A stretch of 20,036 nt of DNA from Terriglobia bacterium (GCA_020072905.1 JAIQGB010000180.1:1-20036), one strand, 5' to 3'; numbered from the stretch's first letter, positions 1 to 10,000 are shown. The notes: generated by a model from the sequence alone, not told the origin. A program made the numbers and translations.

Positions 1-247
1 GCAGAACCTTGAGCACCCGGTCGAGCACTTCCTTCTGCTCGGCGAGCACGGCGCGCAGTTCGTTGATCTGCGTTTGCTGCTCCGTCACCTACTCGCGGAG
101 CTTGGCCAATTCATTCTCCGCCCTGGAGAGACCAGGGTGAAAGAAAATGCTGATGAGTCCGAGAAGAAAAAGGTCCCGTGGTGGGTCGGTTGTAACGTGC
201 AACAGAAGGATCTCTGGTGCCCTGACGCATTCTCTTCGCCCGGGCAA
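1..247 (-). pseudogene. Broken 5' end of an exported coiled-coil protein (possible porin), cut by the window edge
   Basis: On the minus strand, one open frame gives a basic residue, a hydrophobic stretch (DLFLLGLISIFFHPGLSRA) typical of a signal peptide, then ENELAKLRE, a TAG stop at 91-89, and in the same frame VTEQQTQINELRAVLAEQ running off the window. The heptad pattern continues smoothly across the stop, so TAG most simply replaces a CAG (Gln). No good start exists in this frame: only TTG at 247 or 202. An ATG with a weak AAGAGA site near 220 lies in another frame, hinting at a second lesion. Exported proteins with this N-terminal coiled coil include phosphate-type porins (OprO/OprP family). 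Lying directly downstream of phoB-phoR makes that attractive, but it is inference; nothing of the barrel is visible here. Confidence 0.45.
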
Positions 248-253
248 TCGGAC

Positions 254-269
254 CCCGCCGTAACGCGGG
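254..269. terminator. Small GC hairpin downstream of the PhoR-type kinase gene
   Basis: CCCGC and GCGGG arms flank a 6-base loop (CGTAAC). It lies about 60 bases past the kinase stop. No run of T follows on the minus strand, so an intrinsic terminator is only a weak possibility. The A/T-rich stretch next to it (about 271-300) could instead hold the promoter of the following coiled-coil gene. Confidence 0.2.
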
Positions 270-325
270 CGTATTAATCTAGCATGAATAAAGAGGATGG
301 ACCGCGTGGTCGGCGGACGCGCTCC

Positions 326-2080
326 CTATGCGCGGGGCAAGAGCACCGTGAAAGTGGACCCTCTTCCCAACTGGCTCTCCGCCGTGACCGACCCGCCCAT
401 GCGCTCGACGACGTGCTTGACGATGGAGAGCCCCAGGCCCGTGCCGCCCATCTCGCGTGAGCGCGCCTTATCGACGCGATAAAAGCGCTCGAAAATGCGC
501 GACAAATCTTCCGAAGGAATTCCGATGCCGGAGTCGGTGACGGCGATCCGGACCTGATCGTCACCGACGCGCACGACGTCCACGTGGACTTCCCCGCCCG
601 GCCGGTTGAATTTGACGGCGTTGTCGAGTAGGTTGATGAGCGCTTGCTCCAGCCGGACCTTGTCGCCCGTCACCTCTGCATCCTCCAGTTTGTCGCCGTG
701 TACCGCCACGCCGCGTAGCTTGGCTTCGGACTCAACTGTATGGAAGGCCGTTTCGAGCGCGCCGCGGACCGAAACTCGTTCCGGCTCCGCGGGCGGCTTG
801 CCGGACTCCAGTTCGGAAAGGATCAGCAGGTCCGAGGCAATGTTGTTGAGCCGGATGGCGTGCGCCTTGATGATCTCGAGGAACCGCCGGTTGTTCTCCT
901 GATCTTCCAGCGCGCCTTCGAGCAAAGTTTCCGCATAGCCGCGGATGGCGGTGAGTGGCGTGCGCAACTCGTGCGAGACGTTGGCGACGAAATCCTTCCT
1001 GACGCGCTCCAACCGCTCGAGGTCCGTAATGTCGTAGAGAATTGCGATGGCGCCGCGATGTGACGAAGCGGAGAGCGGCGCGGCCTGGACCTCGAAGGTC
1101 CGCCCCACCGCCGAGGCCAGCTCCAGCCGGCGCTTGATGGACTGGCCCGAGACCAGGACGTGCGTGAGCATGTCCAGCAGTTCCGGATCGCGCACCAATT
1201 CGAGCAAGGGCAGCCGCTGGGGAATCTCCCCACTCACTCCCACGACGCGCGCGAAGGATTGGTTGCAGAAGGTGACGCGCAACTCGTTATCGACGGCGAG
1301 CACACCCTCGACCATGCTGGCGAGGATCGCTTCGCGCCGCGCCGATTCCAGGCTCAAGCGGTCCACCAGCTCGCGGAGCTGCGTCGCCATGCGGTCGAGC
1401 GAGCGTGCCAGCGCGCCCAGTTCGTCTTCAGCATCCGCCACCAGGCCGCCCGAAATGCGGGCATCCACCAGCCCCTCCGCGAACGCCCGCAGGCGGCTAA
1501 TGCGCCGCGTCATCGAGCGGGAGAAGAAGTAGGCGACGATCAACGCCACGAGCGCCGCGGCCAAGGAGGCTCCGAGGATCCTCCAGCGCACCGCGGCGAT
1601 CGCTGCGTCCACATCCTCGAGCGGAACCGCCAGCCGCAAGATATGTCCCGGCTTGCCGTCGTAGGCGAACGTCATGGCTAGGTAACAAAGGTCCCGGCCG
1701 AGCGTAGCACTGTGCCGGATCGCCGCGCCCTGCCCGCCGCGGTGGGCTGCTTGAATCTCCGGCCGGCTGGCGTGATTCTCCATCGTTTCCGGGTCGTGCT
1801 GCGAATCGGCCAGCACCATTCCGGCGGGATCAATCACCGTGACACGCGTCTCGGCCCGCGCGCCCGCGTCCCTGGCCCACGGCTCGAGAATCGGGCGCGG
1901 CACACCGGCCGCCTCGTAAGTGAGCAGACGAGCCTGCGCGGCGAGCCGCTGCTCGACGTTTTCCCGCTGCCGCTGCGCCATGTATCGGGTGAGATAGAAA
2001 TCGAGCACAACAAGAGTGGCGGCGATCAGCAGGAAGGCGCTCCAGAGAAGCTTACGGAAGATGGGGCTGCGAAGAGTCAA
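326..2080 (-). CDS. phoR: PhoR-type sensor histidine kinase
   Basis: A 584-residue inner-membrane sensor kinase. Visible order: TM1 about 11-28; a periplasmic sensor of about 135 residues; TM2 about 168-187; HAMP about 188-240; PAS about 250-355, ending in the typical DITDLERLE; HisKA with phospho-acceptor His370 in VSHELRTPLTA; HATPase with N box NLLDNAVKF (483-491), G1 DSGIGIP (516-522) and G2 GGTGLGL (545-551). All catalytic motifs are intact. This is the full PhoR architecture with an extracytoplasmic sensor; in the family it phosphorylates a PhoB-type regulator, usually in response to phosphate supply. It lies 93 bp downstream of the OmpR-family regulator on the same strand. The phosphate role rests on architecture and pairing; no pst genes or phoU are in the window, so another signal is possible. 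Confidence 0.9.
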   Translation of the reverse strand: MTLRSPIFRKLLWSAFLLIAATLVVLDFYLTRYMAQRQRENVEQRLAAQARLLTYEAAGVPRPILEPWARDAGARAETRVTVIDPAGMVLADSQHDPETMENHASRPEIQAAHRGGQGAAIRHSATLGRDLCYLAMTFAYDGKPGHILRLAVPLEDVDAAIAAVRWRILGASLAAALVALIVAYFFSRSMTRRISRLRAFAEGLVDARISGGLVADAEDELGALARSLDRMATQLRELVDRLSLESARREAILASMVEGVLAVDNELRVTFCNQSFARVVGVSGEIPQRLPLLELVRDPELLDMLTHVLVSGQSIKRRLELASAVGRTFEVQAAPLSASSHRGAIAILYDITDLERLERVRKDFVANVSHELRTPLTAIRGYAETLLEGALEDQENNRRFLEIIKAHAIRLNNIASDLLILSELESGKPPAEPERVSVRGALETAFHTVESEAKLRGVAVHGDKLEDAEVTGDKVRLEQALINLLDNAVKFNRPGGEVHVDVVRVGDDQVRIAVTDSGIGIPSEDLSRIFERFYRVDKARSREMGGTGLGLSIVKHVVERMGGSVTAESQLGRGSTFTVLLPRA

Positions 2081-2083
2081 GCT

Positions 2084-2166
2084 ATTGCCGATTGATGATT
2101 GTCGATTGACGATTAGCAGAAGGATCGCCCGCGATACTCAACAATTGCCAGTCTTCAATCGGCAAT
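2084..2166. repeat. Inverted repeat with GATTG iterations between phoB and phoR
   Basis: ATTGCCGATTGA (2084-2095) and its exact reverse complement TCAATCGGCAAT (2155-2166) enclose 59 bases. Beside the left arm, GATTG/CGATTG units recur (2090-2114). In the phoB-phoR transcript this would form a long-loop stem. Such CGATTG-rich intergenic elements look like members of a dispersed repeat family, which is inference from appearance. An mRNA stability or processing role between the two cistrons is possible but not shown. Confidence 0.6.
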
Positions 2167-2173
2167 CGTGGAT

Positions 2174-2887
2174 TCAAGAGTCGTCGTCCCCCTGCGCCTC
2201 GGCCGTAAACCGATACCCGGCCCCCCGCACGGTCTGAATATACAGGGGCTTGTCCGCCTGGACCTCAATCTTTTCGCGCAGGCGGCGAATGTGGACGTCC
2301 ACCGTGCGCGGTGTGACGAAGCGGTCGCGGCCCCAGACCTCATCAAGCAGGCGCTCGCGGCTGAAAATCCGGCGGGGATGCGAGGCCAGATGGTGGAGCA
2401 GCTTGAACTCCAGCGTGCTCAGCTCGACCGCTTCCCCGCGCACGGTTACTTCCTGGGTGCGCGAGTCCAGGCGCAGGTCGTGCGCCTCGATCACTTCGCG
2501 CTTCTCGGCGGGCCGTTCCTGGCGGCGGAGCACGGCCTTCACGCGCGCCACGAGCTCCCGGGGGCTGAAGGGTTTGACCACGTAATCGTCCGCGCCGATT
2601 TCAAGGCCCAGAATGCGGTCCAACTCTTCGCCCTTCGCAGTAAGGAAAATGACCGGCAGGGATCTCAGGCGTTCTTCGGCTCGCAGGCGCTTGCAGATCT
2701 CGAACCCGTCCAGGTCTGGCAGCATGATGTCGAGCAGCACCAAGTCGGGAGGATTCCGCCGCAACTCCTCCAAGCCTTCGCGGCCCGAAGCGAAGCTCGC
2801 AAAATCGAAGCCCTCTTTGCGGAAATTGTAGCGGACGAGTTCGACGATGTCTTTCTCGTCTTCGATGAGGATGACGCGGGGACGCAC
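2174..2887 (-). CDS. phoB: PhoB-type OmpR-family response regulator
   Basis: Receiver plus winged-helix DNA-binding regulator. I chose the GTG at 2887 (VRPRVILIEDE), where PhoB homologues normally begin; an in-frame ATG at 2953 would add 22 residues (MTFPAPKTLTTIQ...) that do not resemble the family. Counting from GTG, the acidic pair is at about residues 9-11, phospho-acceptor Asp53 lies in LVLLDIMLPD, followed by the FLTA switch residue and the KPF lysine. The C-terminal Trans_Reg_C domain includes LSTLEFKLLHHLA, the recognition helix VTPRTVDVHIRRLREKI and the closing IQTVRGAGYRF. Paired with the downstream sensor kinase. Phosphate control is the likely role but is inferred from family and pairing. 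Confidence 0.9.
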   Translation of the reverse strand: MRPRVILIEDEKDIVELVRYNFRKEGFDFASFASGREGLEELRRNPPDLVLLDIMLPDLDGFEICKRLRAEERLRSLPVIFLTAKGEELDRILGLEIGADDYVVKPFSPRELVARVKAVLRRQERPAEKREVIEAHDLRLDSRTQEVTVRGEAVELSTLEFKLLHHLASHPRRIFSRERLLDEVWGRDRFVTPRTVDVHIRRLREKIEVQADKPLYIQTVRGAGYRFTAEAQGDDDS

Positions 2888-2902
2888 GCGGGCATTATAG
2901 CA
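2888..2902 (-). promoter_or_regulatory. Extended -10 promoter candidate directly before phoB
   Basis: The minus strand reads TGC-TATAAT (hexamer at 2899-2894), a perfect extended -10, then GCCCGC, then the GTG start at 2887. The expected transcription start would fall on or next to the start codon, implying a leaderless mRNA. No convincing -35 hexamer is seen at 16-18 bp. Confidence 0.4.
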
Positions 2903-2938
2903 TTCAGAAACCGTCTGGATGGTCGTCAGTGTCTTGGG

Positions 2939-2959
2939 TGCTGGGAATGTCACCCAGCA
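2939..2959. promoter_or_regulatory. 7-bp hairpin upstream of phoB
   Basis: TGCTGGG and CCCAGCA flank a 7-base loop. It lies about 40 bp upstream of the putative phoB -10, between the divergent phoB and PAP2 genes. A second inverted repeat, GCACTGCC (2963-2970) and GGCAGTGC (3001-3008), lies next to it. Either could be an operator. No PhoB-box-like direct repeat was recognised. Confidence 0.35.
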
Positions 2960-3021
2960 TCCGCACTGCCAGAATTCCGAGACAACCGTCAGCTTCGCCC
3001 GGCAGTGCCGAGCGGTCGATT

Positions 3022-3075
3022 CTGGATTTGTCCTTGTATCCTATTGTAAACATGGAACTTAAATATGGCGCGTTT
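3022..3075 (+). promoter_or_regulatory. AT-rich island upstream of the PAP2 gene
   Basis: The stretch from about 3022 to 3075 (TTGTCC, TTGTAT, TATTGTAAAC, TTAAATAT) is strongly A/T-rich in a GC-rich setting. It lies about 80-130 bases before the PAP2 start, so it probably holds its promoter. I could not settle on a single -35/-10 pair with normal spacing. Confidence 0.25.
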
Positions 3076-3156
3076 GGAGGGACAAACGCTCAATAACACG
3101 CGACCGGCCCGCAGGCGGAGTCTGCCCCCGCCAGAGCACGTGTCAAGGAGGTACGC

Positions 3157-4149
3157 TTGCCCTCTCAGGTTGCGACAATGACCTCCCCAGAGATCGAGGC
3201 GCGACAGTCGGCGTCAGGTATGCGCCCCAGCCTCCCGGCAGTCCTGTTCTACGGCTACTTCACTTATATTACGGTCGAGATCCTTCTCTTCCCGCTGTCG
3301 CTTCGCGAGCGGGCACTGGTCGTCGTTCTAAATCTGCTCGCCTGCGCCACCCTCTTGATGCTGGAAAGGAATGCCGCGTCGCACCGAAGCCGCTTCCTGG
3401 CCGTGGTGCGCGACTGGCTGCCCTGCATTCTGATCCTCGTTGCCTACCGCGAGGCCGGGCTGCTTTTCGTCCCCGATCCTTCTCACCGCCTAGATTCTGT
3501 TTTCATCCGCTGGGACGAGATGATCCTCGGGAATTCCTGGGTAACGAGTGTGTTGGCTGTGGGGTTTCCCTGGCTGCAACGCTACCTGGAGTTCGCTTAC
3601 TTCCTCTGCTACCCCGTGGTGCCCTTGGGTGTGGCGACGCTGTATCTGACGCGCCAAGGGAACCGCGCCGGAACCGATGGTGATGCAACGCCGGTCTCAG
3701 CGGGCCGCTACAGCTCCCCCGTCGAGCACTACTGGACCGCGGTGCTGATGGCGGCGCTCACCTGCTACGTGCTCTTTCCCCTGTTCCCCCTCACCCCGCC
3801 GCGCGAGTTGTTTCACGATCTGCCCGGGCCAGGCGGCGCTTCGGGGCTACGCGGCCTGAACCACTGGCTTCTCAACCGCTACGCCGTGGGCGCGAGCCTC
3901 TTCCCCAGCGGGCACGTCGCCTCGGCCACCGCTGCGGCGCTGGCGATCCGCCGCTACGCTCCTCGCGCCGGTCTTGTGTTCCTGCTGGTCGCCGCCAGCA
4001 TCACCGTCGCCACCGTTTACGGCCGCTACCACTACGCCGCCGACGCTCTGGCGGGCGCCGCGGTAGGCCTGCTCGCGTTCATCGCCGCCGAGCACTTCAC
4101 ACGCCGCTCCTCGTCAAGCAAGCCATGGCCTAATACAGGCGGAAGTTGA
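3157..4149 (+). CDS. PAP2-superfamily integral membrane phosphatase
   Basis: A 330-residue polytopic membrane protein with the C-terminal PAP2 phosphatase signatures: PSGH at 250-253 (catalytic-site His253) and GRYHYAADALAG at 289-300 with His292 and Asp296. The classical N-terminal KX6RP motif is not evident, which fits the PAP2_3 / inositolphosphotransferase-like branch better than undecaprenyl-pyrophosphate phosphatases. A lipid phosphate or phospho-head-group substrate at the outer face of the inner membrane is the family expectation. The start is TTG at 3157, chosen because a perfect AAGGAGG (3145-3151) sits 5 bases before it; the ATG at 3178 has no such site. It is divergent from phoB, which invites a phosphate-regulon link that the sequence does not prove. 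Its 3' end overlaps the convergent blaR1-like gene by 20 bp. Confidence 0.85.
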   Translation: MPSQVATMTSPEIEARQSASGMRPSLPAVLFYGYFTYITVEILLFPLSLRERALVVVLNLLACATLLMLERNAASHRSRFLAVVRDWLPCILILVAYREAGLLFVPDPSHRLDSVFIRWDEMILGNSWVTSVLAVGFPWLQRYLEFAYFLCYPVVPLGVATLYLTRQGNRAGTDGDATPVSAGRYSSPVEHYWTAVLMAALTCYVLFPLFPLTPPRELFHDLPGPGGASGLRGLNHWLLNRYAVGASLFPSGHVASATAAALAIRRYAPRAGLVFLLVAASITVATVYGRYHYAADALAGAAVGLLAFIAAEHFTRRSSSSKPWPNTGGS

Positions 4150-5410
4150 TCTCGATGTCGGATTTCACCGCAACAGGCTTGCCGGCCTTTGTCGCGGGCT
4201 TGAATCTCCACGTCTGCACTGCTTCCACGGCCTTCTCATCGAGCCCCTTGCCGAGCGGCGGGGAAACGACCTTCACGTGGCTGACGTTCCCGTCGGCGCC
4301 GATCGTCACCCGCAGGATAACCGTGCCCTGGAGCTTAGCGTCTTTCGCCTCCTGCGTATAGGTGGGCTCCGGCTTGAAGATGGGCACCGGCTTCACGACG
4401 TCCTTATCCACCGCAACGGTCTTGGTTTCGTTCTCCTTCGGCGCGGCCATTGCCGCCGCGGCAGCCTTGAGCGGGAAAGCGCGAACACTCGCCAAACCAG
4501 CGAGGAGCGTCAGCGCAACCAAACCTGCAAGCGTAACAACAATCCTTCGCTTCGACATAACATCCTCCTTCACGAGCATGCGAATGCGTTCAGCAAGCTG
4601 GCTCTCGTTCAAAAAGGCCGGCGCGGCGGCGATCCCCGACGGCCCGCCAGCCGCGGCGATCTCGACCAGCGCGTAAAGATAGGGCTTGCGCGCGCCGACA
4701 AGTTCGACCACTTCCCGATCCACAACCTGCTCGCGGCTGAGGCGGATTCGATTCACCAGCCACCATACGGCAGGATGGAACCAGCACGAGGCAAGGATGA
4801 TTTCCTCGGCCAAGTTGAATGCCCAGTCCCGTCGCCGGACGTGCAGCAGCTCGTGCGCGACGATGGCCTCCTGTTGGCTCGTTTTCATATCTAGGAAGCG
4901 CGCGGGTAGAAGAATCGTCGGCCGGCGGATGCCGAAAGTCGCTGGTCCTTCGATCCCATCGGCGAGATAGAACGTGCTCCCAACGCCAAGGCGCGTCTGC
5001 ATTGACTGGATGAAGCCAGGGAGCGGGTCGAGTCGGTGGGCCCTTCGCATTGTGAACCGCAGCCGCGAGAACCCGACCGCCAGCCACGCGAGCCGCAGGA
5101 GAATCCCACTGACCAGGATGAACAAAACCAGCTTGGTGGCTGGAAGTGACACGAAGTGGGAAGCTGCCACGCCCGGATCGAAATCTATGCGACTACTCCC
5201 CGTGATTTCCACCCGCGCCCTCTCGAGCCGCTGCCAGGGCTGAACCAAGGGCAGGAGCAGGGACGCGGCGAGCAATCCTTGCCAGTAAGCATGGACGGCC
5301 CGGGGAAGTCGCAACCGCGAAGCCGCCGCGAGCGCCGTCCCGACGATGACCAGCACCGCCACTTGCAGCCAATAAGCCACGAGATTGCTGAACCACAAAG
5401 GGGCGTTCAT
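4130..5410 (-). CDS. BlaR1/MecR1-type M56 peptidase fused to a TonB C-terminal domain
   Basis: A 426-residue membrane protein. TM segments at about 11-31, 42-58 and 93-114 precede a zinc-metallopeptidase domain with HELLH at 186-190 and a downstream RLSREQVVD segment carrying the third ligand candidate Glu227. A further TM at about 288-308 is followed by an Ala/Lys/Pro-rich linker and a TonB C-terminal fold (about 350-426: QGTVILRVTIGADGNV, WRFKPA, INFRLY). In BlaR1 proteins the peptidase is activated by an external signal and inactivates a BlaI-type repressor. Here the usual penicillin-binding sensor is replaced by a TonB-like domain, an arrangement I associate with acidobacteria. Its ATG overlaps the blaI stop as ATGA. 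The cognate repressor is truncated, so this kinase-free signalling pair may no longer work as such. Confidence 0.87.
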   Translation of the reverse strand: MNAPLWFSNLVAYWLQVAVLVIVGTALAAASRLRLPRAVHAYWQGLLAASLLLPLVQPWQRLERARVEITGSSRIDFDPGVAASHFVSLPATKLVLFILVSGILLRLAWLAVGFSRLRFTMRRAHRLDPLPGFIQSMQTRLGVGSTFYLADGIEGPATFGIRRPTILLPARFLDMKTSQQEAIVAHELLHVRRRDWAFNLAEEIILASCWFHPAVWWLVNRIRLSREQVVDREVVELVGARKPYLYALVEIAAAGGPSGIAAAPAFLNESQLAERIRMLVKEDVMSKRRIVVTLAGLVALTLLAGLASVRAFPLKAAAAAMAAPKENETKTVAVDKDVVKPVPIFKPEPTYTQEAKDAKLQGTVILRVTIGADGNVSHVKVVSPPLGKGLDEKAVEAVQTWRFKPATKAGKPVAVKSDIEINFRLY

Positions 5411-5646
5411 GAGCTCTCCTGAATCGTCCGCAAAATCTGCCTTAATTCCTTCTCGGAAAGCTTTCGATCTTTGACAAGTTGGACGAGCAGCGGCTCCGCA
5501 GACCCGTTGAAGACACGACTCACAAACTCCTGGACCATCGTTTTAATCACTCGAGCCTTGGGCTGGGCCGCCTCGTAAACATAGGCCCGCTCGACGGCGC
5601 GCTTCTTCAAATAGTGTTTGTCCTCCAGGATCTTCATCATGGTCAT
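5407..5646 (-). CDS. blaI: BlaI/MecI-family repressor, N-terminally truncated (probable pseudogene)
   Basis: The 79 residues from ATG 5646 match the C-terminal two thirds of BlaI/CopY repressors: the end of the recognition helix (MTMMKILEDKHYLKK), the wing and the dimerisation helices (VIKTMVQEFVSRVFNGS, LVKDRKLSEKELRQIL). Reading upstream in frame gives ISTRRKTAYTTV, which is also family sequence (start of the recognition helix), and then a TAA at 5688-5686. Family members have about 120-130 residues; helices 1 and 2 of the winged helix (about 40 residues) are absent. The frame is cut immediately after a promoter-like TTGACA and a dyad, so promoter -10, leader and 5' coding sequence appear to be missing together. 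DNA binding by this product is unlikely. The blaR1-like gene follows with a 4-bp overlap. Confidence 0.8.
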   Translation of the reverse strand: MTMMKILEDKHYLKKRAVERAYVYEAAQPKARVIKTMVQEFVSRVFNGSAEPLLVQLVKDRKLSEKELRQILRTIQESS

Positions 5647-5675
5647 GACCGTCGTGTAGGCGGTCTTCCGCCGCG

Positions 5676-5698
5676 TACTAATAGATTAGGAATGTCAA
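5676..5698 (-). promoter_or_regulatory. blaI operator dyad with -35 element
   Basis: On the minus strand TTGACA (5698-5693) is followed by CTAAT-CT-ATTAG (5689-5678), a perfect 5-bp inverted repeat with a 2-bp spacer. This is where a BlaI dimer would bind its own promoter: established for the family is a short dyad overlapping the promoter. At 17 bp from TTGACA the sequence is CGCGGC, already coding, so no -10 is left. Confidence 0.55.
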
Positions 5699-5846
5699 GC
5701 GAAAAATGCGGAGGCGACCCGCCGGGCTTCCCGCCTCGAAACGGGGGCGCGCGGGGTGAGTGCCGCATCGTGCGCCCCGGGCAGTCGAAGGAGAGGCGCC
5801 GGGCCGAGGTCCCCGCCTGGCGCGAAGAGCACGGGCGGGAATCCGC

Positions 5847-5876
5847 TTGACGCGCTTGTCGGCGTTTCGCTAGCAT
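5847..5876 (+). promoter_or_regulatory. uvrA promoter
   Basis: TTGACG (5847-5852), an 18-bp spacer and TAGCAT (5871-5876) form a good sigma-70 promoter. The predicted leader to the uvrA ATG is about 40 bases. No LexA-type operator was recognised. The rest of 5700-5840 is GC-rich and shows nothing I can name. Confidence 0.6.
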
Positions 5877-5924
5877 GGGAGTTTGGCCTTCTCTCGAAAA
5901 ACCTCGCTGTAGGGCTCAGGGCGG

Positions 5925-8737
<2,813 letters not shown>

Positions 8738-8741
<4 letters not shown>

Positions 8742-9028
8742 GGATCGACGAATTGGTTCGGGAAAAACGGGAGGAGATCGCGCGCATCGCCGCAAAGCAC
8801 GGCGCCAGGAACATTCGTATCTTTGGATCCATGGCGCGAGGGGAAGCACGGGACCATAGTGACCTCGACCTCCTCGTGGACACTGGACCCCAAACCAGCT
8901 CCTGGTTTCCGGCAGGGCTGGTGCTCGACCTCGAAGAAGTTCTCGGACGCAAGGTGGAAGTTGTTACGGAAAAGGGCCTCAATCCTGACCTCAGAGATCG
9001 TGTCCTCCAAGAGGCCGTGCCGCTGTGA
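8738..9028 (+). CDS. MntA-like minimal nucleotidyltransferase (antitoxin of a HEPN/MNT module)
   Basis: A 96-residue MNT-fold nucleotidyltransferase. The active-site signature IFGSMARGEARDHSDLDLLVD spans residues 28-48: Gly30-Ser31 and the metal-binding Asp42 and Asp44. The C-terminal part (LVLDLEEVLGRKVEVVTEKGLNPDLRDRVLQEAVPL) is the usual MntA tail. In type VII toxin-antitoxin pairs, MntA neutralises the HEPN RNase HepT by adding AMP to it. The start codon overlaps the uvrA stop (ATGA). The stop in turn overlaps a GTG that opens a HepT-like reading frame, but that frame ends after nine codons, so MntA appears orphaned. The key residues look intact. Confidence 0.85.
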
Positions 9029-9148
9029 AGGACGACGCTGGCGGACCATTCTGACGACCCCATTGAGTAACGCGCGTTTGTCAATGAGCACCTTTCGCCG
9101 TAATCCCCTTGAACTCGTCCGCATAACTTCGGTTGGCCTAAAGGTCAA
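9025..9148 (+). pseudogene. HepT-like toxin remnant
   Basis: GTG at 9025 overlaps the mntA stop (GTGA) exactly where hepT normally begins. It reads VKDDAGGPF and then stops at 9054; HepT proteins usually begin M-K-D-D followed by Y-L-R-H-I-L. A shifted frame gives WRTIL just downstream, matching the LR(H/T)IL of HepT after a small indel. Nothing further is recognisable up to 9148. No RxxxxH catalytic region remains. The call rests on position, the VKDD start and a five-residue match, so it is suggestive only. Confidence 0.4.
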
Positions 9149-9763
9149 ATGCCGATTCGTGCCGAGTCCTCAGGAATAGCGTGGCCCCGGATGAATAAAC
9201 GCTCATCACCATTGGCGCTCCCCGAACCACCACTTCCCGTCGAAATGATCGAAAGGAAGATTTTCTTGATTCGAGGACAAAAAGTGATGCTCGACCGGGA
9301 CCTAGCCGAGCTTTACGGCGTGCCGACCAGACGGCTCAACGAGCAAGTAAGGCGCAACCGGACGCGATTCCCTGCGGATTTTATGTTTCAGCTTTCTTTG
9401 GAGGAAGCGAGGGCGGCCCCTTCTCTAAGGTCGCAAAATGCGATCTTAAAGAGGGGGCAGCACATCAAGTACGCACCCTACGCTTTCGCGGAGCAGGGGG
9501 TGGCGATGCTGTCCAGCGTTCTCAGAAGCGAACGCGCAATCGAGGTCAACATTATCATTATGCGCGCATTCGTAAAACTTCGTGAGATACTGGCGACGCA
9601 CAAGGATTTGGCTCAGAAGCTCGATGCTCTTGAGAAAAAGTACAAAAAGCACGATAAACAAATCAAGGCCATCTTCGATGCAATTCGCAGATTGATTGAG
9701 GTACCAGCCGTCCGCCCGGCGCGCCGCATCGGATTCGTCCGAAATGAGCCTGAGCACCCATGA
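9149..9763 (+). CDS. ORF6N-domain DNA-binding protein
   Basis: A 204-residue protein. The ORF6N (KilA-N-associated) domain covers about residues 30-120: IERKIFLIRGQKVMLDRDLAEL, YGVPTRRLNEQVRRN, RFPADFMFQL, YAPYAFAEQGVAMLSSVL and ERAIEVNIIIMRAFVKLRE. A Lys/Glu-rich coiled coil (ALEKKYKKHDKQIKAIFDAIRRLI) and a RRIGF tail follow, as in standard family members. ORF6N domains come from phage and large-virus proteins and are presumed to bind DNA; the function in bacteria is unknown. ATG 9149 has AAAGG four bases upstream. ATG 9191 (MNKRSSPLALPE) fits family N-termini equally well but lacks a ribosome site. The coding sequence is visibly richer in A and T than its neighbours, suggesting acquisition. 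Its stop overlaps the next start (ATGA). Confidence 0.85.
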   Translation: MPIRAESSGIAWPRMNKRSSPLALPEPPLPVEMIERKIFLIRGQKVMLDRDLAELYGVPTRRLNEQVRRNRTRFPADFMFQLSLEEARAAPSLRSQNAILKRGQHIKYAPYAFAEQGVAMLSSVLRSERAIEVNIIIMRAFVKLREILATHKDLAQKLDALEKKYKKHDKQIKAIFDAIRRLIEVPAVRPARRIGFVRNEPEHP

Positions 9764-9846
9764 GCACTTACGGATTTCGCCCTTTCTCGCTTGACCAAGT
9801 CAAGACTTATCCGCTCGGTGAACGCGCGAGCAAAGTCACGGTCGAG

Positions 9847-9978
9847 CTGGCGACCCTTGGCGTCGAACAGATCCAGGGCGAGGAAATGCAACCGCCCATC
9901 TTTCACCAAGGCCGGCAACGATCCCACGTGCGTTGTGGCATCGGCCGCCGCCGCAACCTCGTAGTCCCGGGTTTGCTC
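9847..9978 (-). other. Antisense gene fragment inside the interrupted gene
   Basis: On the minus strand this piece reads as well-formed protein with G/C-rich third positions: RDYEVAAAADATTHVGSL, PALVKDGRLHFLALDLF and DAKGRQLDRDFA. The plus-strand frames here look nothing like the interrupted family. I do not recognise the source protein. Either a fragment of another gene was captured or two contigs were joined wrongly. Confidence 0.4.
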
Positions 9979-10000
9979 GGGGGGCCGCGGGCGTTTTGGC

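Noticed and set aside
219..222. The GAFTSA variant in the NtrC-class regulator as a sign of lost sigma-54 contact (residue numbers of that protein)
   Set aside because: This Ser variant occurs naturally in functional regulators of this class and all other AAA+ motifs are intact; a sigma-54 promoter candidate is also present.
2168..3049. Plus-strand open frame of 293 codons opposite phoB
   Set aside because: Mirror frame of a response regulator with all its conserved residues.
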